This document shows positions 10,600-22,652 of a stretch of DNA of 64,000 nucleotides, piece by piece. Source of the stretch: Paralithodes platypus (Eukaryota > Arthropoda > Malacostraca > Decapoda > Lithodidae); NCBI GenBank assembly GCA_032716605.1, contig CM064518.1, positions 47,595,774 through 47,659,773 of the forward strand, in the 5' to 3' direction. Below the pieces are notes generated by a model. The model did no database searches. It was not told the origin of the DNA and saw nothing but the letters and a program-made list of their open reading frames with translations. Numbering within the stretch: the stretch's first letter is position 1; each line of letters starts with the position of its first letter. Made by a program: the position numbers and the translations under genes.

Positions 10600-10990
10600 T
10601 TTATTCAGTTAGCAATTTACAGAGTTGGTACCACATAGTATGTTATAAATATGACATGTACCAGCCTTGCATAATTCCAACTAAGGATAGCCCAATAAGG
10701 CCGTTAGGCGTATTTCCATTGGGGTCCTTGTGGGATTAGGTTAGCTGGGGAAATGGGGAGGATAAAGAAATAGATACTTTAGAGAAAGTATTTCTAGGGG
10801 GTTATTTTAAGATACCTTACATCCTATAGTAAATATCAGTAATCCGTAATCAGTAATCATTTCAGTTTGGTTTGTCTATCTCTTATGTCGTATTTAGTAG
10901 AAGACATAAGCTTGGTGCTCCCTTCTCGCAGCTGTCCGGTTCAGGTGTTCCTTCAGGCTACGTCTGAAGGAATACAGTGTTCTCTTTTCA
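10563..10990 (-). mobile_element. 5'-truncated LINE copy with (ATT)n tail, inserted in another LINE
   Basis: Begins on the plus strand with (ATA)n, i.e. an ATT-type 3' tail of a minus-strand element. Further in, a minus-strand segment reads REHCIPSDVA, typical of a LINE C-terminus. The tail segment 10672-10730 matches the 3' part of the SINE at 3195-3440. It separates the endonuclease and RT halves of the host LINE. Confidence 0.75.
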
Positions 10991-11385
10991 CGGACTGACT
11001 TATGCCTAACATCATAATCTCTTCTAAGGATGTACTTTCCACCCTCTCTGGGCTTAATACTAAGAAGGCGTACGGACCGGATGGTGTTCCTCCTGTTGTA
11101 CTAAAAAAAATGTGCTTCCGTGCTGGCTCCCTGCCTAGGTAAACTCTTCCGTCTCTGTCTCTCCTCTAACGTCTTCCCTTCTTGCTGGAAGTTCGCTCTC
11201 ATTCAACCTGTCCCAAAGAAGGGTGACCACTCTCAACCCTCCAACTATCGTACAATTGCTCTCAAATAATTTCTTGCATCTCTAAAGTTTTTGAAACTAT
11301 TCTTGCCTCAAAATTTCTTAAGCATTTATCTACCCATAACCTACTCTCAGACCGCCAGTATGTATTGGAGATACCAAATAATTCT
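10991..11385 (+). pseudogene. LINE RT N-terminal region, frameshifted
   Basis: Continuation of the 9193 element: translations in shifting frames read SSKDVLSTLSGLNTKKAYGP, CWKFALIQPVPKKGDHSQPS and SNYRTIAL, which are RT motifs 0-1. It stops at a CT/CA microsatellite before the catalytic motifs. At least two frameshifts are visible. Confidence 0.85.
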
Positions 11386-11399
11386 TGTAACACTCACAC

Positions 11400-11430
11400 A
11401 CTCCCACTCACTCTCTCTCTCTCTCTCTCT

Positions 11431-11464
<34 letters not shown>

Positions 11465-11705
11465 AACACTATTACACATACGTAGTAGGCTATATAACCA
11501 ACGCACACACACCGTTTTATAATTTCAAAGGACCTCTCAATCACCTCCACAAACAATAGCTATTTCAATAACAGTTTACGTGTTAGTGACCGAGCCTACT
11601 ATGGAAAACAGGGTGTGAGTGTGTGTGAGAGAGAAAGAGAGAGAGAGTGTGTGTGTGACAATGTTACAAGAATTAGTTGGTATCTCCAATACACGACCAA
11701 ATACT

Positions 11706-11743
<38 letters not shown>

Positions 11744-11745
11744 TA
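11400..11745. repeat. (CT)n, (AC)n and (GT/GA)n microsatellites with inverted flanks
   Basis: Tracts at 11409-11430 (CT), 11431-11462 (AC), 11610-11660 (GT/GA) and 11706-11742 (AC). The flanks ATTGGAGATACCAA and TTGGTATCTCCAAT (about 11367 and 11678) are inverted copies, so the block is a large imperfect palindrome. Confidence 0.85.
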
Positions 11746-12796
11746 CTGCTCCCTTCAGTACAAAATCCTCCCCAGAGTGTTGAGGTGTATTGAAGGAATA
11801 CTAATGAATACAGAATAGGCTACTGACATAAACAATATGAGCAAACATACTGTATTAGATTACGATTAAGCTAGGTTAGGCTAGGTTAATTGTTTGGATC
11901 AGAAATTATATTAGGTTACGCTAGATCAGATTAGGTAAGGTATAGCGTAGACGAAAATAGGCTGGCTGTTGGGGATCAAAGACACTTTTGATTTGTCGCC
12001 GTATGTATTGTGGAATTGGGCTGAAATTTGGTGGGTTGTAAGATATTCCCCGCCAAAAGTCTTATGCCAAGTGTGAGCCGAAACCACATACACAAAACCT
12101 GCGTCGCCGCTGGTTGTGTGCATATAGTCGCTCTTGTTGGCTACTGACTGGTATTGAGATGGGGGATAAAAGCAAAATAAGAGATGGAAGCACCAGCATC
12201 AAAACAACCCCTGTCACCACCCCGCCAAGGAAATAGGACATAAGAGCCTCCTCACCACATCAGGCCCTGGTCGCCACCATCACCTCGCCACATTCCCCGA
12301 CCCCAGGAAAGGACATAACTGTGAGGTTGACAACCAACACCACCAGGGAAACTAGAGAAGTCCACTACAAACGTCAGGGAAGAGAAATCTTCCATAACAC
12401 CCAAACCACCACGCGCCCATTTTGCCCGGAGATGCACCACCGCCGTGGCACAAATTCTGAGAAGGGCTACCATCATCGACATAGACCTTCCTCTAAGTAC
12501 AACCACCCTTCTAGACCCGAGATGCGCAACCGGGAAGACCGACGGAACTGGTAAGACCTTTCCGGCCAAATCCCTAAGCAGTACAGTTGAAAAGATACTC
12601 TAGAAAGCACTGGCTGACTAGATATCTGGAAGACTTGGGATTATCATTACCGAGAAATTGCCTTAAGGGAGTAAGACAATGGTGGAACTACTCGACGCAT
12701 CTCTCGAAGGTACCTTGGATTTGCTCGTACTATTGTTGGACAACACTGGTGACCACCCAACATCTTTACATTGCCTTGGTACGGGATTTTACTATA
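11746..12796. other. Unassigned sequence
   Basis: Contains several GGTTAGG/TAGGTTA runs (11860-11940). A stretch at 12160-12570 is open in more than one frame and shows no motif I can name. It could be a worn LINE ORF1, but this is not supported. Confidence 0.35.
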
Positions 12797-13027
12797 ATTA
12801 GAGTACGCAGTACTGGCAAGAGGGTGTACGAGAGCGAGGTGGAGGGACAGAGGGGGAGAGGTAGACCGAATATGAGGTGGAAGGATGGAGTGAGGAACTA
12901 CATGAACGAAGGCGGTGCTGGTTGGGGGGAGGGGCGTCGACTGACTGGGGACAGAGGTGCATGGGGGCGGTTCGTTCGTGGCCACCCCTTCGGGGATCAC
13001 GGCGTCAGGCAATAGATAGATAGATAG
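12797..13027 (+). mobile_element. RTE-type LINE 3' end, 5'-truncated copy
   Basis: Matches the C-terminus and 3' end of the RTE-type element at 40698-41605 (RVYESEVEGQRGRGR, RWKDGVR, GGAGWGEGRRLTGDRGA, RGHPFGDHGVRQ) and ends in the same AATAGATAGATAG tail. Confidence 0.9.
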
Positions 13028-13081
13028 TACTGGCAAGCGCTCTAGTTTTAATAAACCCGCAAACATAGGAAGGCTGGTTGG

Positions 13082-13372
13082 AAGAGCGTAAGACACTGGT
13101 GTAATGGCTTCCTTCTCAGTCAGGACTTGTAATGGAGGGTGTAAGACACTAGTGTAACAACTCCCTACTTAGTCCTTACGATACGAGAGCGTAAGACACT
13201 GGTGTAACAGCTCGTACTTGTAACAATTCCAAGATTCCATCATATAAGTTCCTCTAGAGACTCACATAGAAGTCTAGGTCTGGATTGTAAGAGAGAGCGT
13301 AAGACACTGGTGAAACGGCTCCTTACTTTAATCCCATGATACGAGAGCGTAAGACACTGGTGTAACGGCTCG
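13082..13372. repeat. ~50-bp minisatellite, 5 units
   Basis: GTAAGACACTGGTGTAACGG recurs at 13088, 13141, 13191, 13299 and 13349. Spacings are 50-53 bp except one double interval. Between copies lies a common CTTACTTTAATCCCATGATA-like segment ending CGAGAGC. Confidence 0.85.
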
Positions 13373-13932
13373 TTTTTATGTTCATGTAAGGCCCTCACCT
13401 CTACAGTCTTCAAAGGATCTACAAGGAAGTCTTCCCCTAACTTCTGTCACAGTCACATGACAGGACCACCCCCACGGACCAGGACGTCGTAGGGAATAGG
13501 CTACTAGGCAGCAACATCTTCAGAGATCTTCAGAACCTACCTATATCTTCCCCTTGAGATGCCTAGAGGATCCTCGATCGTGCTGCTATTTAAAACCTAT
13601 CCCTGTCGTATGTAACATTGCACCTCTACCCATATGATTTGTGTGAATACGAATAATAACCTATGTTTGTACTCTCTGTTATATTACCCTCTATTACCTT
13701 CGTGCTTGTGTTCTTGTGTGTTCTTATCTTCTCCAGTCAAGTAAGAACCTACCTATAAAGTCAATACAACCCCAGTAAAAACCTGGTATAACAGGTATCA
13801 ATGTGTTTTTCTACATTTTGCTTCTCTAATTACTTTACATTATCACTTCCTTACTTATATTCTCTATTTTTGCTTTCTTTCTCTAAGCAATGGACCTTCT
13901 CGTTTATCTAAACATACCGTGATATTTGTTCT
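13373..13932. other. Unassigned sequence
   Basis: No gene or recognised repeat. CT-rich in its last 200 bp. Confidence 0.4.
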
Positions 13933-14147
13933 TTAACCATTGCTGTACCAGCGACGGATTTTTCATTTTAGGCTAGCTATATTTAGACGATTTTATGCAG
14001 GTTAAGAAGGATCTATGGTAGCATAAAGGGTTAAGTGAGATAGTTCAAAGCCTGTTAATTGTTGGAGACCCATTTTAAACTGAATGTAATCGTCTAATAG
14101 TAGCCATAATAAAGTTAAAAGAAATGCACCGGTACTGATAGGATTAA
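13933..14147 (+). mobile_element. piggyBac-type MITE, complete copy
   Basis: TTAA at both ends (13933-13936, 14144-14147). The termini are CCATTGCTGTACCAGCGACG and, inverted, TCCTATCAGTACCGG. It carries the GCTAGCTATATTTAGACGAT and AAGAAGGATCTATGG core. 215 bp, non-coding. Confidence 0.85.
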
Positions 14148-14394
14148 GTGTATTATGTTACCATCAACTACTTTACAGGACTTCTACTATAGCACCTCCC
14201 TTATTGGCTACCTGTACCTGTCTAATCTACCAGCTTCCTGCCTCTCTTTCCTGTTTACATATTGTGCCTCACTTTCCATAGATTCTCTAATTATTGTGAA
14301 TTACCTCTCCTTAATCCATGCGTCTCTTAACATTCCATGTATAGGCCTACATTATCTAGATTTTTTGCTTATGCTATTCTACGATATTGTTTCT

Positions 14395-16262
14395 TATGTA
14401 TACGAAGGAGACAAAAGGCAAAGCTGCTTGTAACAAGTGTCCCCCCTCTCCCCCCAAGGAAAACAAAAGTTGAAAGAGTGATAGAGAGCCAAATTCAAGG
14501 TACGTCATAATGTCTGGATACATGGAGCTTGAAGCAGTTTAATTCATAGGATGAGGGAAAGAGTTGCAATGCTTACTTGTTAAGTAGAAGAAAGACTTGG
14601 GAAATCGGCTTGCTCTTGAGTTAGAAAGTTGGACAGAATAGGGGTGGGAGTGTGTTGAAAGGCGAGAGTGAGACAGTTGCAACATTGCGGCGCGTAGAGA
14701 GAGATTGTAGGGAATTAGTAAGAGAAAGTAAATTGATGGACGAAATGCTTTTGACTCTATACCCTTTTGAGAAATGCGGTATGGGTGGAACCTCCCCACA
14801 CATGCGAACAATACTCAATACGAGGGCACAATGTGCCCCTGTACAGAACAAGAAGCTATGCCGGGGTGAAGTACCCATGGAGACAGTTGAGCACCTAATT
14901 TCCTGGAAGCTGTTTTAGCAAGAGTGGTAATATGATCTTTCCAAGAAAGGTCAGGAGAAAAAGCGAAAACAACAATACTGAGAGAAGATGAAGGGTTGAT
15001 TTGTGTATTGTTGAAGAGTAAGGGATAGTCGTGAGGAAGAATGTGATGAGTAGATAAATGGAGAAATTGGGGCTTAGAAGCATTAAAAGTAACAAGATTT
15101 CTTCTGCCCCAATTGATAGATTAGGTAGATTAGAAGATAGGCATCTTATGGCCTCATCACGTGAGTTTTGGAGTGATTACATGGTGGGTCGTTGTGGAAA
15201 ACTAAATGGATAGTGTAGAAGGTAGAGTCATCAGCATATGAGTGGATAGGATTGGAGGTGCAGTTGAGAAGATCATTAATGAATATTAGAAAGAGAACTG
15301 GAGACAGGACAGAACCCTGACGAACACCGGAGTTGATAGGTTAAAGAAGTGAGTGATGGCCATTCACAACCGCAGTTATGGAACGGCCAGAAATGAAATT
15401 ATAGACAAAGGCACTGTAATGCCCTCGAAAATATCCCGCAACCCAAATAATGTACTACCCAAGTTGACGTCAGGTATAGTGTAAAATAGTCGTTGATGGG
15501 AAGTCCAATAAACTCATCACGTGAAACACCACGAGACTATCACCTGGTTCTTACAAATCGGACTAAGGTTACTATACTTTTGTACGTCCGAGGTAGTACA
15601 GTGGGTTAGCGCACGGGCCTGGTTGACCTAGGGGCCATGGTCACTAACCAGGGTTCGAACCCCACCCAAGGCATCTCAAAACCTGTGGGTTTTTAGGAGG
15701 GTTAAACTCCCTTCAGAGGTTCGAGCCCCGCGCCAGGCACCAAGGAAAAGGTTGACCCTAAGTGGGCCTGGGGAGTTTTCAGGAGACCAAAATTCCCTTC
15801 ACACCCAGCATTTCAGGCACAGATTGAGGCATATAAACTGAAGGAGGGTAGTTTAGAAATTAGAGATTTGTGTTAGACTCTATCAAAGGCTTTCGTTATG
15901 TCTAGTGCAATAGAATAGGTCTCACCGAAGTCCCGAAAGGAGGATGACCAAGTGTTAGTAATAAAAGAAAGATCACCAATAGAGCGGACCTTAAGGAAAC
16001 CATATTGACGATCTGAAAGTAGATTATGGGAAGACAAAGGCTTAAGAATTCTTTAATTAAGAATAGTTTTAAACACTTTAGAGATGCAAGAAATTAGAGC
16101 AAGTAGATAATAGTTGGAGGTTTGAGAGCGGTCACCCTTCTTTCAGACAAGTTGAATGCGAGCTAACTTCCAGCAAGAAGGGAAGACATTAGAGGAAAGA
16201 CAATGACGAAAGAGTTTGCCTATGCAGGGAGTCAGCACAGAAGAAGAGTTCTGAAATGCAAA
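14395..16262 (-). pseudogene. CR1/Jockey-type LINE, RT to C-terminus, decayed
   Basis: Minus-strand translations give CWKLAF and SERRV (RT N-terminus, 16130-16200), then GSVLSPVLFLIFINDLLN and HSYADDSTFYT (motifs B and C, about 15200-15340), GRRNLVTFNASK (about 15070-15110), PDLSWKDH, and finally the LWN-type C-terminus (14560-14700). Same family as 9193-11385 but opposite strand. It is broken by stops and by a SINE-containing block at about 15410-15850. Confidence 0.85.
15590..15760 (+). mobile_element. tRNA-derived SINE
   Basis: GTAGTACAGTGGGTTAGCGC is an A-box-like start, and GGGTTCGAACCCC (about 15650-15662) is a perfect B box followed by CCAAGGCA. A second half, AGGTTCGAGCCCCGCG at 15716-15731, repeats the B box, so the element looks dimeric. 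It lies within the 14395-16262 LINE. Confidence 0.75.
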
Positions 16263-16479
16263 CAATTCAAATTGCTTCCATCACCAGCACCCTATCACAT
16301 TTACTTAAGGACATAAATACCACCACAACAGATTGTGTACTACAAGCGTTGGAAGATAGAGATGACTGTAGAATAGGCAATAGAAGTTGTAATAAATAGG
16401 AATTAATGGAGAATGCTTGTGAATAGATGAGTGATAACGCTGTCGTTGGGAGAGGAGATCGGGTGCCAGTTGGACTAGA

Positions 16480-16762
16480 TAATAGTCCGTCAGGCGCCTG
16501 TCCCGGGGAGCCGGTATATATGAAGGGTCATGCCTGGATGTGAGGTGGGCGGGCATTGTGGTGTGCTCTGCAGAGTGTCTGCCTGCTGAGATCGTAACCT
16601 CTCTGGGAGGTCTGGAGGTCTAGATGTGTGATTTTATACTGTGTATATAGGCTATACATAAATATATATTTTTTTCCTGTTCGGGCTCTGTCTCGAGTTG
16701 GCCAACCACAGCTATAGGGTATGTGCCTGTGTATATACATATTATATATACATACACATTAT
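16480..16762 (-). mobile_element. Short retroposon, minus strand
   Basis: Reverse complement of the family at 50930-51250: it shares the ATGAAGGGTCATGCCTGGAT, GGTGGGCGGGCATTGTGGT and GGGTATGTGCCTGTGTATAT segments. Confidence 0.75.
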
Positions 16763-16883
16763 TTATATCAACTCTTGATCATTTACTTGCCATGCCCTCT
16801 TTCCATCTTCTGAACTTGTCCTCGGCATCCTACATAATATCTGCTTTCCCTGATCATACCTTCAAAGACTCTCTCCCAGACCC

Positions 16884-17118
16884 TTAATGACTTAGGTCAA
16901 ACCTTTTCAGGCCCCAATAATATCCCCTATCAAACATATCCTCCTTGCCCTTATATATGCTTACTATTACAGTTTTGTGCCATTCATCAGGGATTCTCTC
17001 CTCTTTTAGGGTGGAGTTTATTAGCTCAGTGACCAAACTCACTCCTATATCACCTGAGGCTTTCATAATCTCTGCTACAAAGCCAGAGCCCCTGCAGCTT
17101 GTCCGTCCTATATTTAAT
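16884..17118 (-). pseudogene. RTE-type LINE reverse-transcriptase fragment
   Basis: The minus frame reads SGFVAEIMKASGD then IPDEWHKTVIVSIYKGKED, the conserved entry region of RTE-like RT (VPEDW-K-VIVP-YK-KGD in the family). It is followed on the high-coordinate side by a GCAAGTTTTAC-type tail (inverted, 17126-17160). Confidence 0.8.
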
Positions 17119-17204
17119 GTTAAATTATATTGTAAAACTTGCAAAATAAACAAACCAAAACTTCAATTACATGCAAACATATCACTAACATAAAAAATAA
17201 ACCG

Positions 17205-18180
17205 ACACCCAGACTTAACGCCCTCAGGTCACTTGCCCACACAAAATTTGGACACAAAAGAAACTACCTCCACAGTATTCAAACAATATAAAAGATCAGT
17301 GATGGAATATGCAAACCCTGCCTGGGCTTCTGACCTCGCTGAAACACATGACAAGAACTTACAGACCATTCAAAACAAAACCCTAAAAATCATCACAGGC
17401 TGCACAGCTACTACACCTACATCAAGAAACCAAAGTCGATGACTACCTGAACACTCAATTCATGGCTGCAGTCTAGACAAACCATGGAACACCATCCACT
17501 ACACTACATGGCAGAACACCCTCCCAATCTACCAAGATTGGAAGCCAAAGCGTCACATTTTTCCTTTGCCCCTCAACTTTCTCTTCATAATTGCTGAGGG
17601 GCACAGGGCCCTGGGTGGGGCTTTGGTTTCCCAGGCGTTTCCGCACCCTCCTCAGCTCCCCGCCTTGGAGTGGCTTCGGTCACCCAGGCTTTATTGTGGT
17701 CGGCAGGGAGGGTTCTGTGGGGGCACTCGGTTATGGCCTTGGCTTGCTCGGGGCCTTGGGGCTGTTCGGCCAGGCAGCTTGGGGAACAACAACAACAACA
17801 CCCACAGACACCAAAGAACATCAAAACAACACCCAGCACACGATATCACCCACAAATACAGTCATCTCTCTCTCCCTGCCCACCCCAAACCAGCTTCCAG
17901 AAGCACATCCATACTCATATCACTCGTCGTTCCATCTAGTCAAAGAAAAACACACAGCTGCTTCTGAGTCCTCCCTTCCTCACGAGGACAGAGTCCACCT
18001 GGCCAGACTGAGATGTGTGACCATCCAGCTCTTCTGAGCTACCAGAAGAGATTGGATATCCAGAATGTAACATAGCACCACATACTATTAAACACATCAT
18101 AGAAGGCTGCATTCCACACAATCATTTACACCAACATAATCTACACTCCTTGAGAGCTCGGTCTCGGCCTCCATAGGGAC
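17205..18180 (+). pseudogene. LINE ORF2 C-terminal copy (same family as 23600-26155)
   Basis: Reads VMEYANPAWASDLAETHDKN and LQTIQNKTLKIITGCTAT, then after an insertion (17522-17796) HPKPASRS and PHEDRVHLARLRC, parallel to 25399-25959. It is 5'-truncated and frameshifted. Confidence 0.85.
17522..17796 (+). mobile_element. 5'-truncated copy of the 0.5-kb AAC-tailed SINE
   Basis: Matches the 3' half of the full copies at 35684-36192 and 61975-62475. It is flanked by AACACCC at 17515-17521 and 17797-17803 as target duplication, and the host LINE resumes exactly there. Confidence 0.88.
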
Positions 18181-18269
18181 TCAGTTAGTTAGTTATGTAG
18201 AGCAGATTAACCAGACCACTGAGCTCCATACGAAACTCTCATAGGTCTGGCCCGAAGGATTAGATCAGA

Positions 18270-19100
18270 TTACTGAATGGAGTTTAAGGCGACGAAAAAA
18301 CGGACGATGGGGGGGAAGGAAAATGACGGAGAATCGGATAAAAGGTCAGTGAATGATTTAGTACCAAAACAAGCCGTACGCAGACGGGCAGTACCTGGGC
18401 AGTTAAAGACGTGGCGAACAGTTAGAGGGGAACAACAGGAGGAGCAGGTAGGGGGTGGAGTGAGGGGAGTGGACATTAAATAACTGTGAGTCAGCCGGGA
18501 ATGGCCTATCCTAAGTCTAGTTAGTAAAACTTCCTCACACCTGTGAGACCTGGAAGACGAGGGCCAAGGACGGACAGAAGGTTTGATTGCACGGAGTTTA
18601 TTATTGCAGGGTAGAGCATCCCAATGAGATTGCCACGTGCAAAGAATAGAAGGCTTGAGTAAGGACAGCCAATCACCTAACGGTAGGTGGGGCTGGCGAG
18701 GGATCATTAAAATAGCATCCTTAGCCGCAGCATCGGCGTCTTCATTGCCACGAACACCGATGTGAGCAGGAATCCAACATAACTGGACCTGGAATCCACG
18801 TAGGCTCATCTCGTGGAGAGCGTGTTTTATGGCTAAAACTATTACGTGGGAGGACGAATAAGCACGGAGCGCTTCAAGGGCACTACGAGAGTCACTGCAA
18901 ATTATAAAGGGCTGTTGAGGAGTGTCACGTATAATGTCAATAGCGGATTGGATAGCTAAAAGTTCAGCAGTAAAGATAGAGGCTTGGCGTGGGAGAGAAA
19001 ACTGGAGGAGCTTAGTAGGGGACACAGCAGCAAGGCCCACCCCAGCGTCAGTCTTAGACCCGTCAGTGAAGATGGCAAAATGGGGGCCTTTACGACGTAT
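18270..19100 (-). CDS. LINE RNase H domain
   Basis: A complete type-I RNase H fold signature: FTDGSKTDAGVGLA (first Asp, just upstream of the longest ATG frame), FTAELLAIQSA (Glu), IICSDSRSALEAL (Asp), LCWIPAHIGVRGNEDADAAA (His and last Asp). All four D-E-D-D carboxylates are present. The segment after it, CSSCCSPLTVRHVFNCP, is a CCHC-like C-terminal motif common in this LINE group. It belongs to ORF2 at 19348-21030 but is in another frame. Confidence 0.92.
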   Translation of the reverse strand: MRRKGPHFAIFTDGSKTDAGVGLAAVSPTKLLQFSLPRQASIFTAELLAIQSAIDIIRDTPQQPFIICSDSRSALEALRAYSSSHVIVLAIKHALHEMSLRGFQVQLCWIPAHIGVRGNEDADAAAKDAILMIPRQPHLPLGDWLSLLKPSILCTWQSHWDALPCNNKLRAIKPSVRPWPSSSRSHRCEEVLLTRLRIGHSRLTHSYLMSTPLTPPPTCSSCCSPLTVRHVFNCPGTARLRTACFGTKSFTDLLSDSPSFSFPPIVRFFVALNSIQ

Positions 19101-19347
19101 GTGTTCGAGTGCATGTTGGCAGTGATGGCTAGGGACAAAAGGATATCTCTTAGAGAGGAAGGAGAGGTGAGTGCAAACATTGGGGAGAGAGATAACCCAT
19201 GGGGGGGAAGGGGAGACAACAGGCGGCGAAACAGCAATGTGAAAGTCAAGAGAGTTGAGGAGAATTGTAGCACGAATCGGAAAGGAGGGGGAAGATGGAC
19301 ACGGATCGGGAATGAAGATATCACTGAAAAGGGAATTAGTGGGAGAG

Positions 19348-21470
19348 TCACTGTTTAATTTTTAATGCACGGCGCATAGTAACTAAATCGCGATGGAGGG
19401 AGAGCGGGGGCTCGCCACTCTCAGCTAAGACGGAGGTATTTGGGGAGGAACGGAAAGCTCCAGTACAGAGACGCCTACCCTGCGTATGAACAGGGTCCAA
19501 CATCTTCAAAACGGAAGCAGAGGCAGACCCATAAATGGGGCAGCCGTAGTCGAGGATGGAAAGAACCACCGCCTTGTAGAGCATCAACATAGTGGTACGT
19601 CTGGCACCCCAAGTGGTATGGGATAGTTTTCTGAGGAGGTTGAGAGCACGAAGGCCTTTACCTTTAGTATACTGAACATGGTCTCTCCAGTTGAGATGTT
19701 GGTCAAAGATTATGCCTAAGAATTTAACACTGGGATAGAAAGAAATCGGAGAGGGTCCCATTCGAAGCGATATTGACTGGCCACGGAGCCAGCGTTTGTC
19801 TCGATAGAAGACTATTGCCTTAGTTTTCTCAGCCGAAAACTGAAAGCCAACTGAAGATGCCCAGATGATCACCCATTGGATGGAGATGTTGAGTATACGT
19901 TGAGCATGTCTGAGGGTACAGGCAGTGCAATAGATGGTAAAATCATCAACGTACAGGCTGCCATGGACTTCCGGCAGCAATTGTTGAATGACTTTATTTA
20001 TGGTCGCGGCAAAAAGTTTGCTGCTGAGAACGCTGCCCTGGGGAACACCATTGACGAGTGGAAAGACATTAGAAAGAATTCCCTCCACTCGAGTCTGGAA
20101 TGTTCGATTCGAAAGAAAGTTGGAAATAAAAAAAGGTAGATGGCCACGGGCACCACTATCATGAAGTAGTTGCAGTATGGGACGCCACCACGTGGTATCA
20201 TATGCCTTCTGGATGTCAAAGAAAACGGCGACGGTGATGGACTTACTTTCAAAGCCACGTTTGATATGAGATTCTAATAACGTAAGCGAGTCCAGAGTAG
20301 ATCGATCTTTCTGAGAGCCAAATTGGGTCGGAGTGAGAATAGAGTGTTGACGGAGGAACCAAGTAAGTCTAGTATTGACCAATTTCTCCATTAATTTACA
20401 AAGACAACTGGTGAGGGATATTGGTCTATAACTCGAGGGCAAGCTCGGGTCTTTTCCAGGTTTTGCAATTGGGACGACAATAGCATGTTTCCATGAGGTA
20501 GGAAATTGATGACGGATCCACACCTGATTATAAAATTGCAAGAGGTAGGATTTAGCAAGGGGGGCTAAGTTAGTGAGTAAGGCAAAACTTATGTTATTTT
20601 GGCCAGGAGCGGAGTTAGGACAATTGGAGAGTACATGTTCAAATTCATCCATAGTAAAGCATGCATTATAATCAAAGGTGTCTGGTGAAGAGAAATCGAG
20701 GGGGGTCGACTCCATTTCAAGTTTATGGCGGCGGAAATTATCGTCTAACCTCTCATTACTGCTGACATGGGCAAGATGTTGACCCAAGAGGTTCGATATC
20801 TCAAGGGGATCGTGAACAGTATGGCCACCGTGTACCAAAGCATGGCGCGGAGGGGCAATGTGAAGGCTGTTAATATTCCTGAATTTATGCCAAACGCGTA
20901 ATATCGGGGTAGACGGGGAAATGGTGGAGACATAAGTTTTCCAGGATTCGGATCTACTACGGATGACTTCTCGACGGAATTTAGCTGATAGTCGACTGTA
21001 GTGAGGTTTGATGGCACATATATCCATCAATAACGAGATGGAATGGCATAGAAGGTCATCAGGTAAAGGTAAGCGTGAACATAAAGAATTGTAACGTTTA
21101 TTGAGACTACCGAGGCGGCGGCCTAATGCATGTTTACTTTTAGCAAGAGTGGATAAGGTGCTGTCCCACCAGGGGACTCGACGACGTAGGGGGGAAGAAG
21201 TCGTCTGGGGTATAGACTTAGTAGCTGCATTAGTAAAAAAATTAACGAGGAATTAATGCGTTTCATCAGGATCCTGGAAGGGATTAAAAGGTGGGATTTG
21301 TCTGGTGTGGAGGACATATGCGTCCCAGTCAGCTTTGTGGAAGTTATAGCGAGGGAGCGAAGGACATGGACGGCATTGCAAGTAAGACAGGATGACAGGA
21401 AAGTGATCGCTCGAGAACGTATCAACACAGATCCGCCACTCTAACTTATCAACAATTGCTGAGGAGCACA
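19348..21470 (-). CDS. LINE reverse transcriptase domain
   Basis: The frame 19348-21030 is 560 codons without a stop. Upstream sequence to about 21470 in other frames holds the last endonuclease motif, TFSSDHFPVILS. RT motifs in order: IAKPGKDPSLPSSYRPISLT (1-2), TQFGSQKDRSTLDSL (2a), FFDIQKAYDTTWW (A, catalytic Asp), NGVPQGSVLS (B), LYVDDFTIYC (C, catalytic DD), FSAEKTKAIVF (D), and VKFLGIIFDQHLNW (E). The core therefore looks catalytically complete. The sequence after it (SILDYGCPIYGSAS, LDPVHTQGRRLCTGAF) is the usual LINE thumb/connector. Confidence 0.93.
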
Positions 21471-22070
21471 GGGTATACATACATACATACATTGGTTTAA
21501 CGTCATTTTTCCATTACATGCATTGCAACGGCTCAGACAGGATTGCCTTTCAGTAGTTGGAGTGTACTGTAGTACAATAAAGTCCTGCCACAGCACTGCC
21601 CCATCAAGTCATCACTGTGGCTGATGTTGGTATAGTGCTAACCGTGCCCTAGCAAGACTCAACAGAGTCCCCCTGCAGCACTTGCACCTGCAGTATCTGC
21701 AACCACACCAGCCTTAACAGTGTTACAAAAAGACAGCACCATAAGAAGACTCTACTGTATATTAGGCAATTGGACTATAGAACAATAAAGTACTGCCCCA
21801 ACACTGCTCCAACATGCAAACACTGTTGCCGACACAGGTGTGGTGCCAAACGGCGCCCAAGTAAGACTCAGTCCCCTGTGGCACCTATCCGCACCCCACC
21901 AGCCTCGGCAGTGCTATACCAAGACAGTGCTAAGATAAAGACTTTATTGTCTAGTAACGGCTGTTGGTCCACAAGTCTATCGCCATCCCCCCTATTAGTC
22001 GCCTTGTACGACACGCAGTAGGATGTGTGAGGCATATTCTTTTTTTCCTCCACCATTAGATGAAGGCCCC
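21462..22070. mobile_element. Foreign block inside the I/Nimb LINE
   Basis: Begins with (ATAC)n and interrupts the endonuclease between its HTYF and SDHFP segments. It contains an imperfect tandem duplication (about 21530-21690 and 21765-21925) of ACAATAAAGTNCTGCCNCAR and related text. Type unknown. Confidence 0.6.
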
Positions 22071-22652
22071 CTTACCGCCTGGGGGGGAACAGAGGAATAA
22101 GTATGATAGGAAGCAGAAAAGTAAGTGTGTGAGTCGGCCTCATTAAGGCAGCAAAAGTCACGGGTCAGAAGCAAATGTTCAATCTGCGAACCGGCTGTAT
22201 CAGGATTGGAGGAAGTAGGGTCCCATATAGGGCTATGGGCATTAAAGTCACCCAACAGTAAGATGGGAGAGGGTAGTGTAGAGACAAACTGAGCAAGCAA
22301 GGAAAGGTCATAATTGTAAGCAGGTTGGTTATAGATATTGCAAATGGTAACAGAGTCACCATCGGGGATATGAAAAGTAAGGATAGAGTGCTGTAGGAAA
22401 CTTGTACGAATGGGAAATAAGTAAAAATTTACTCGATGATGGACATAAATTGCTGTGCCATATTCTCCATCAGGGGATAGAGAACAGCACGCAAGGTGGT
22501 AGTTGATGATGGATTTATCATAATTTCCAATGTGTTGTAAACAAATACACATTGGATTATAGACACAGAGTAAACGCTGGATCTCACCTAGATGGACTCT
22601 AGATGAGAGACCATTACAATTCCATTGTAGTATATAGGGATTGAACAGGTTA
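22046..22652 (-). CDS. LINE endonuclease domain (N-terminal part)
   Basis: Reads ILQWNCNGLSSRVHLGEIQR at the start, then GEYGTAIYVHHRV, VTICNIYNQPA and ILLLGDFNAHSPIWDP, the canonical EEP blocks of LINE ORF2. The first ATG of the longest frame (22552) lies inside the domain, so the true start is upstream near 22652. It ends at the foreign block 21462-22070; the SDHFP motif is on the other side. Confidence 0.88.

Noticed and set aside
12252..12569. Possible host exon in either strand
   Set aside because: Open in several frames with no motif, no convincing splice sites and no homologous neighbour.
15590..15680. tRNA gene with perfect B box
   Set aside because: The B-box half is repeated ~65 bp later and continues into non-tRNA sequence; dimeric SINE is the better reading.
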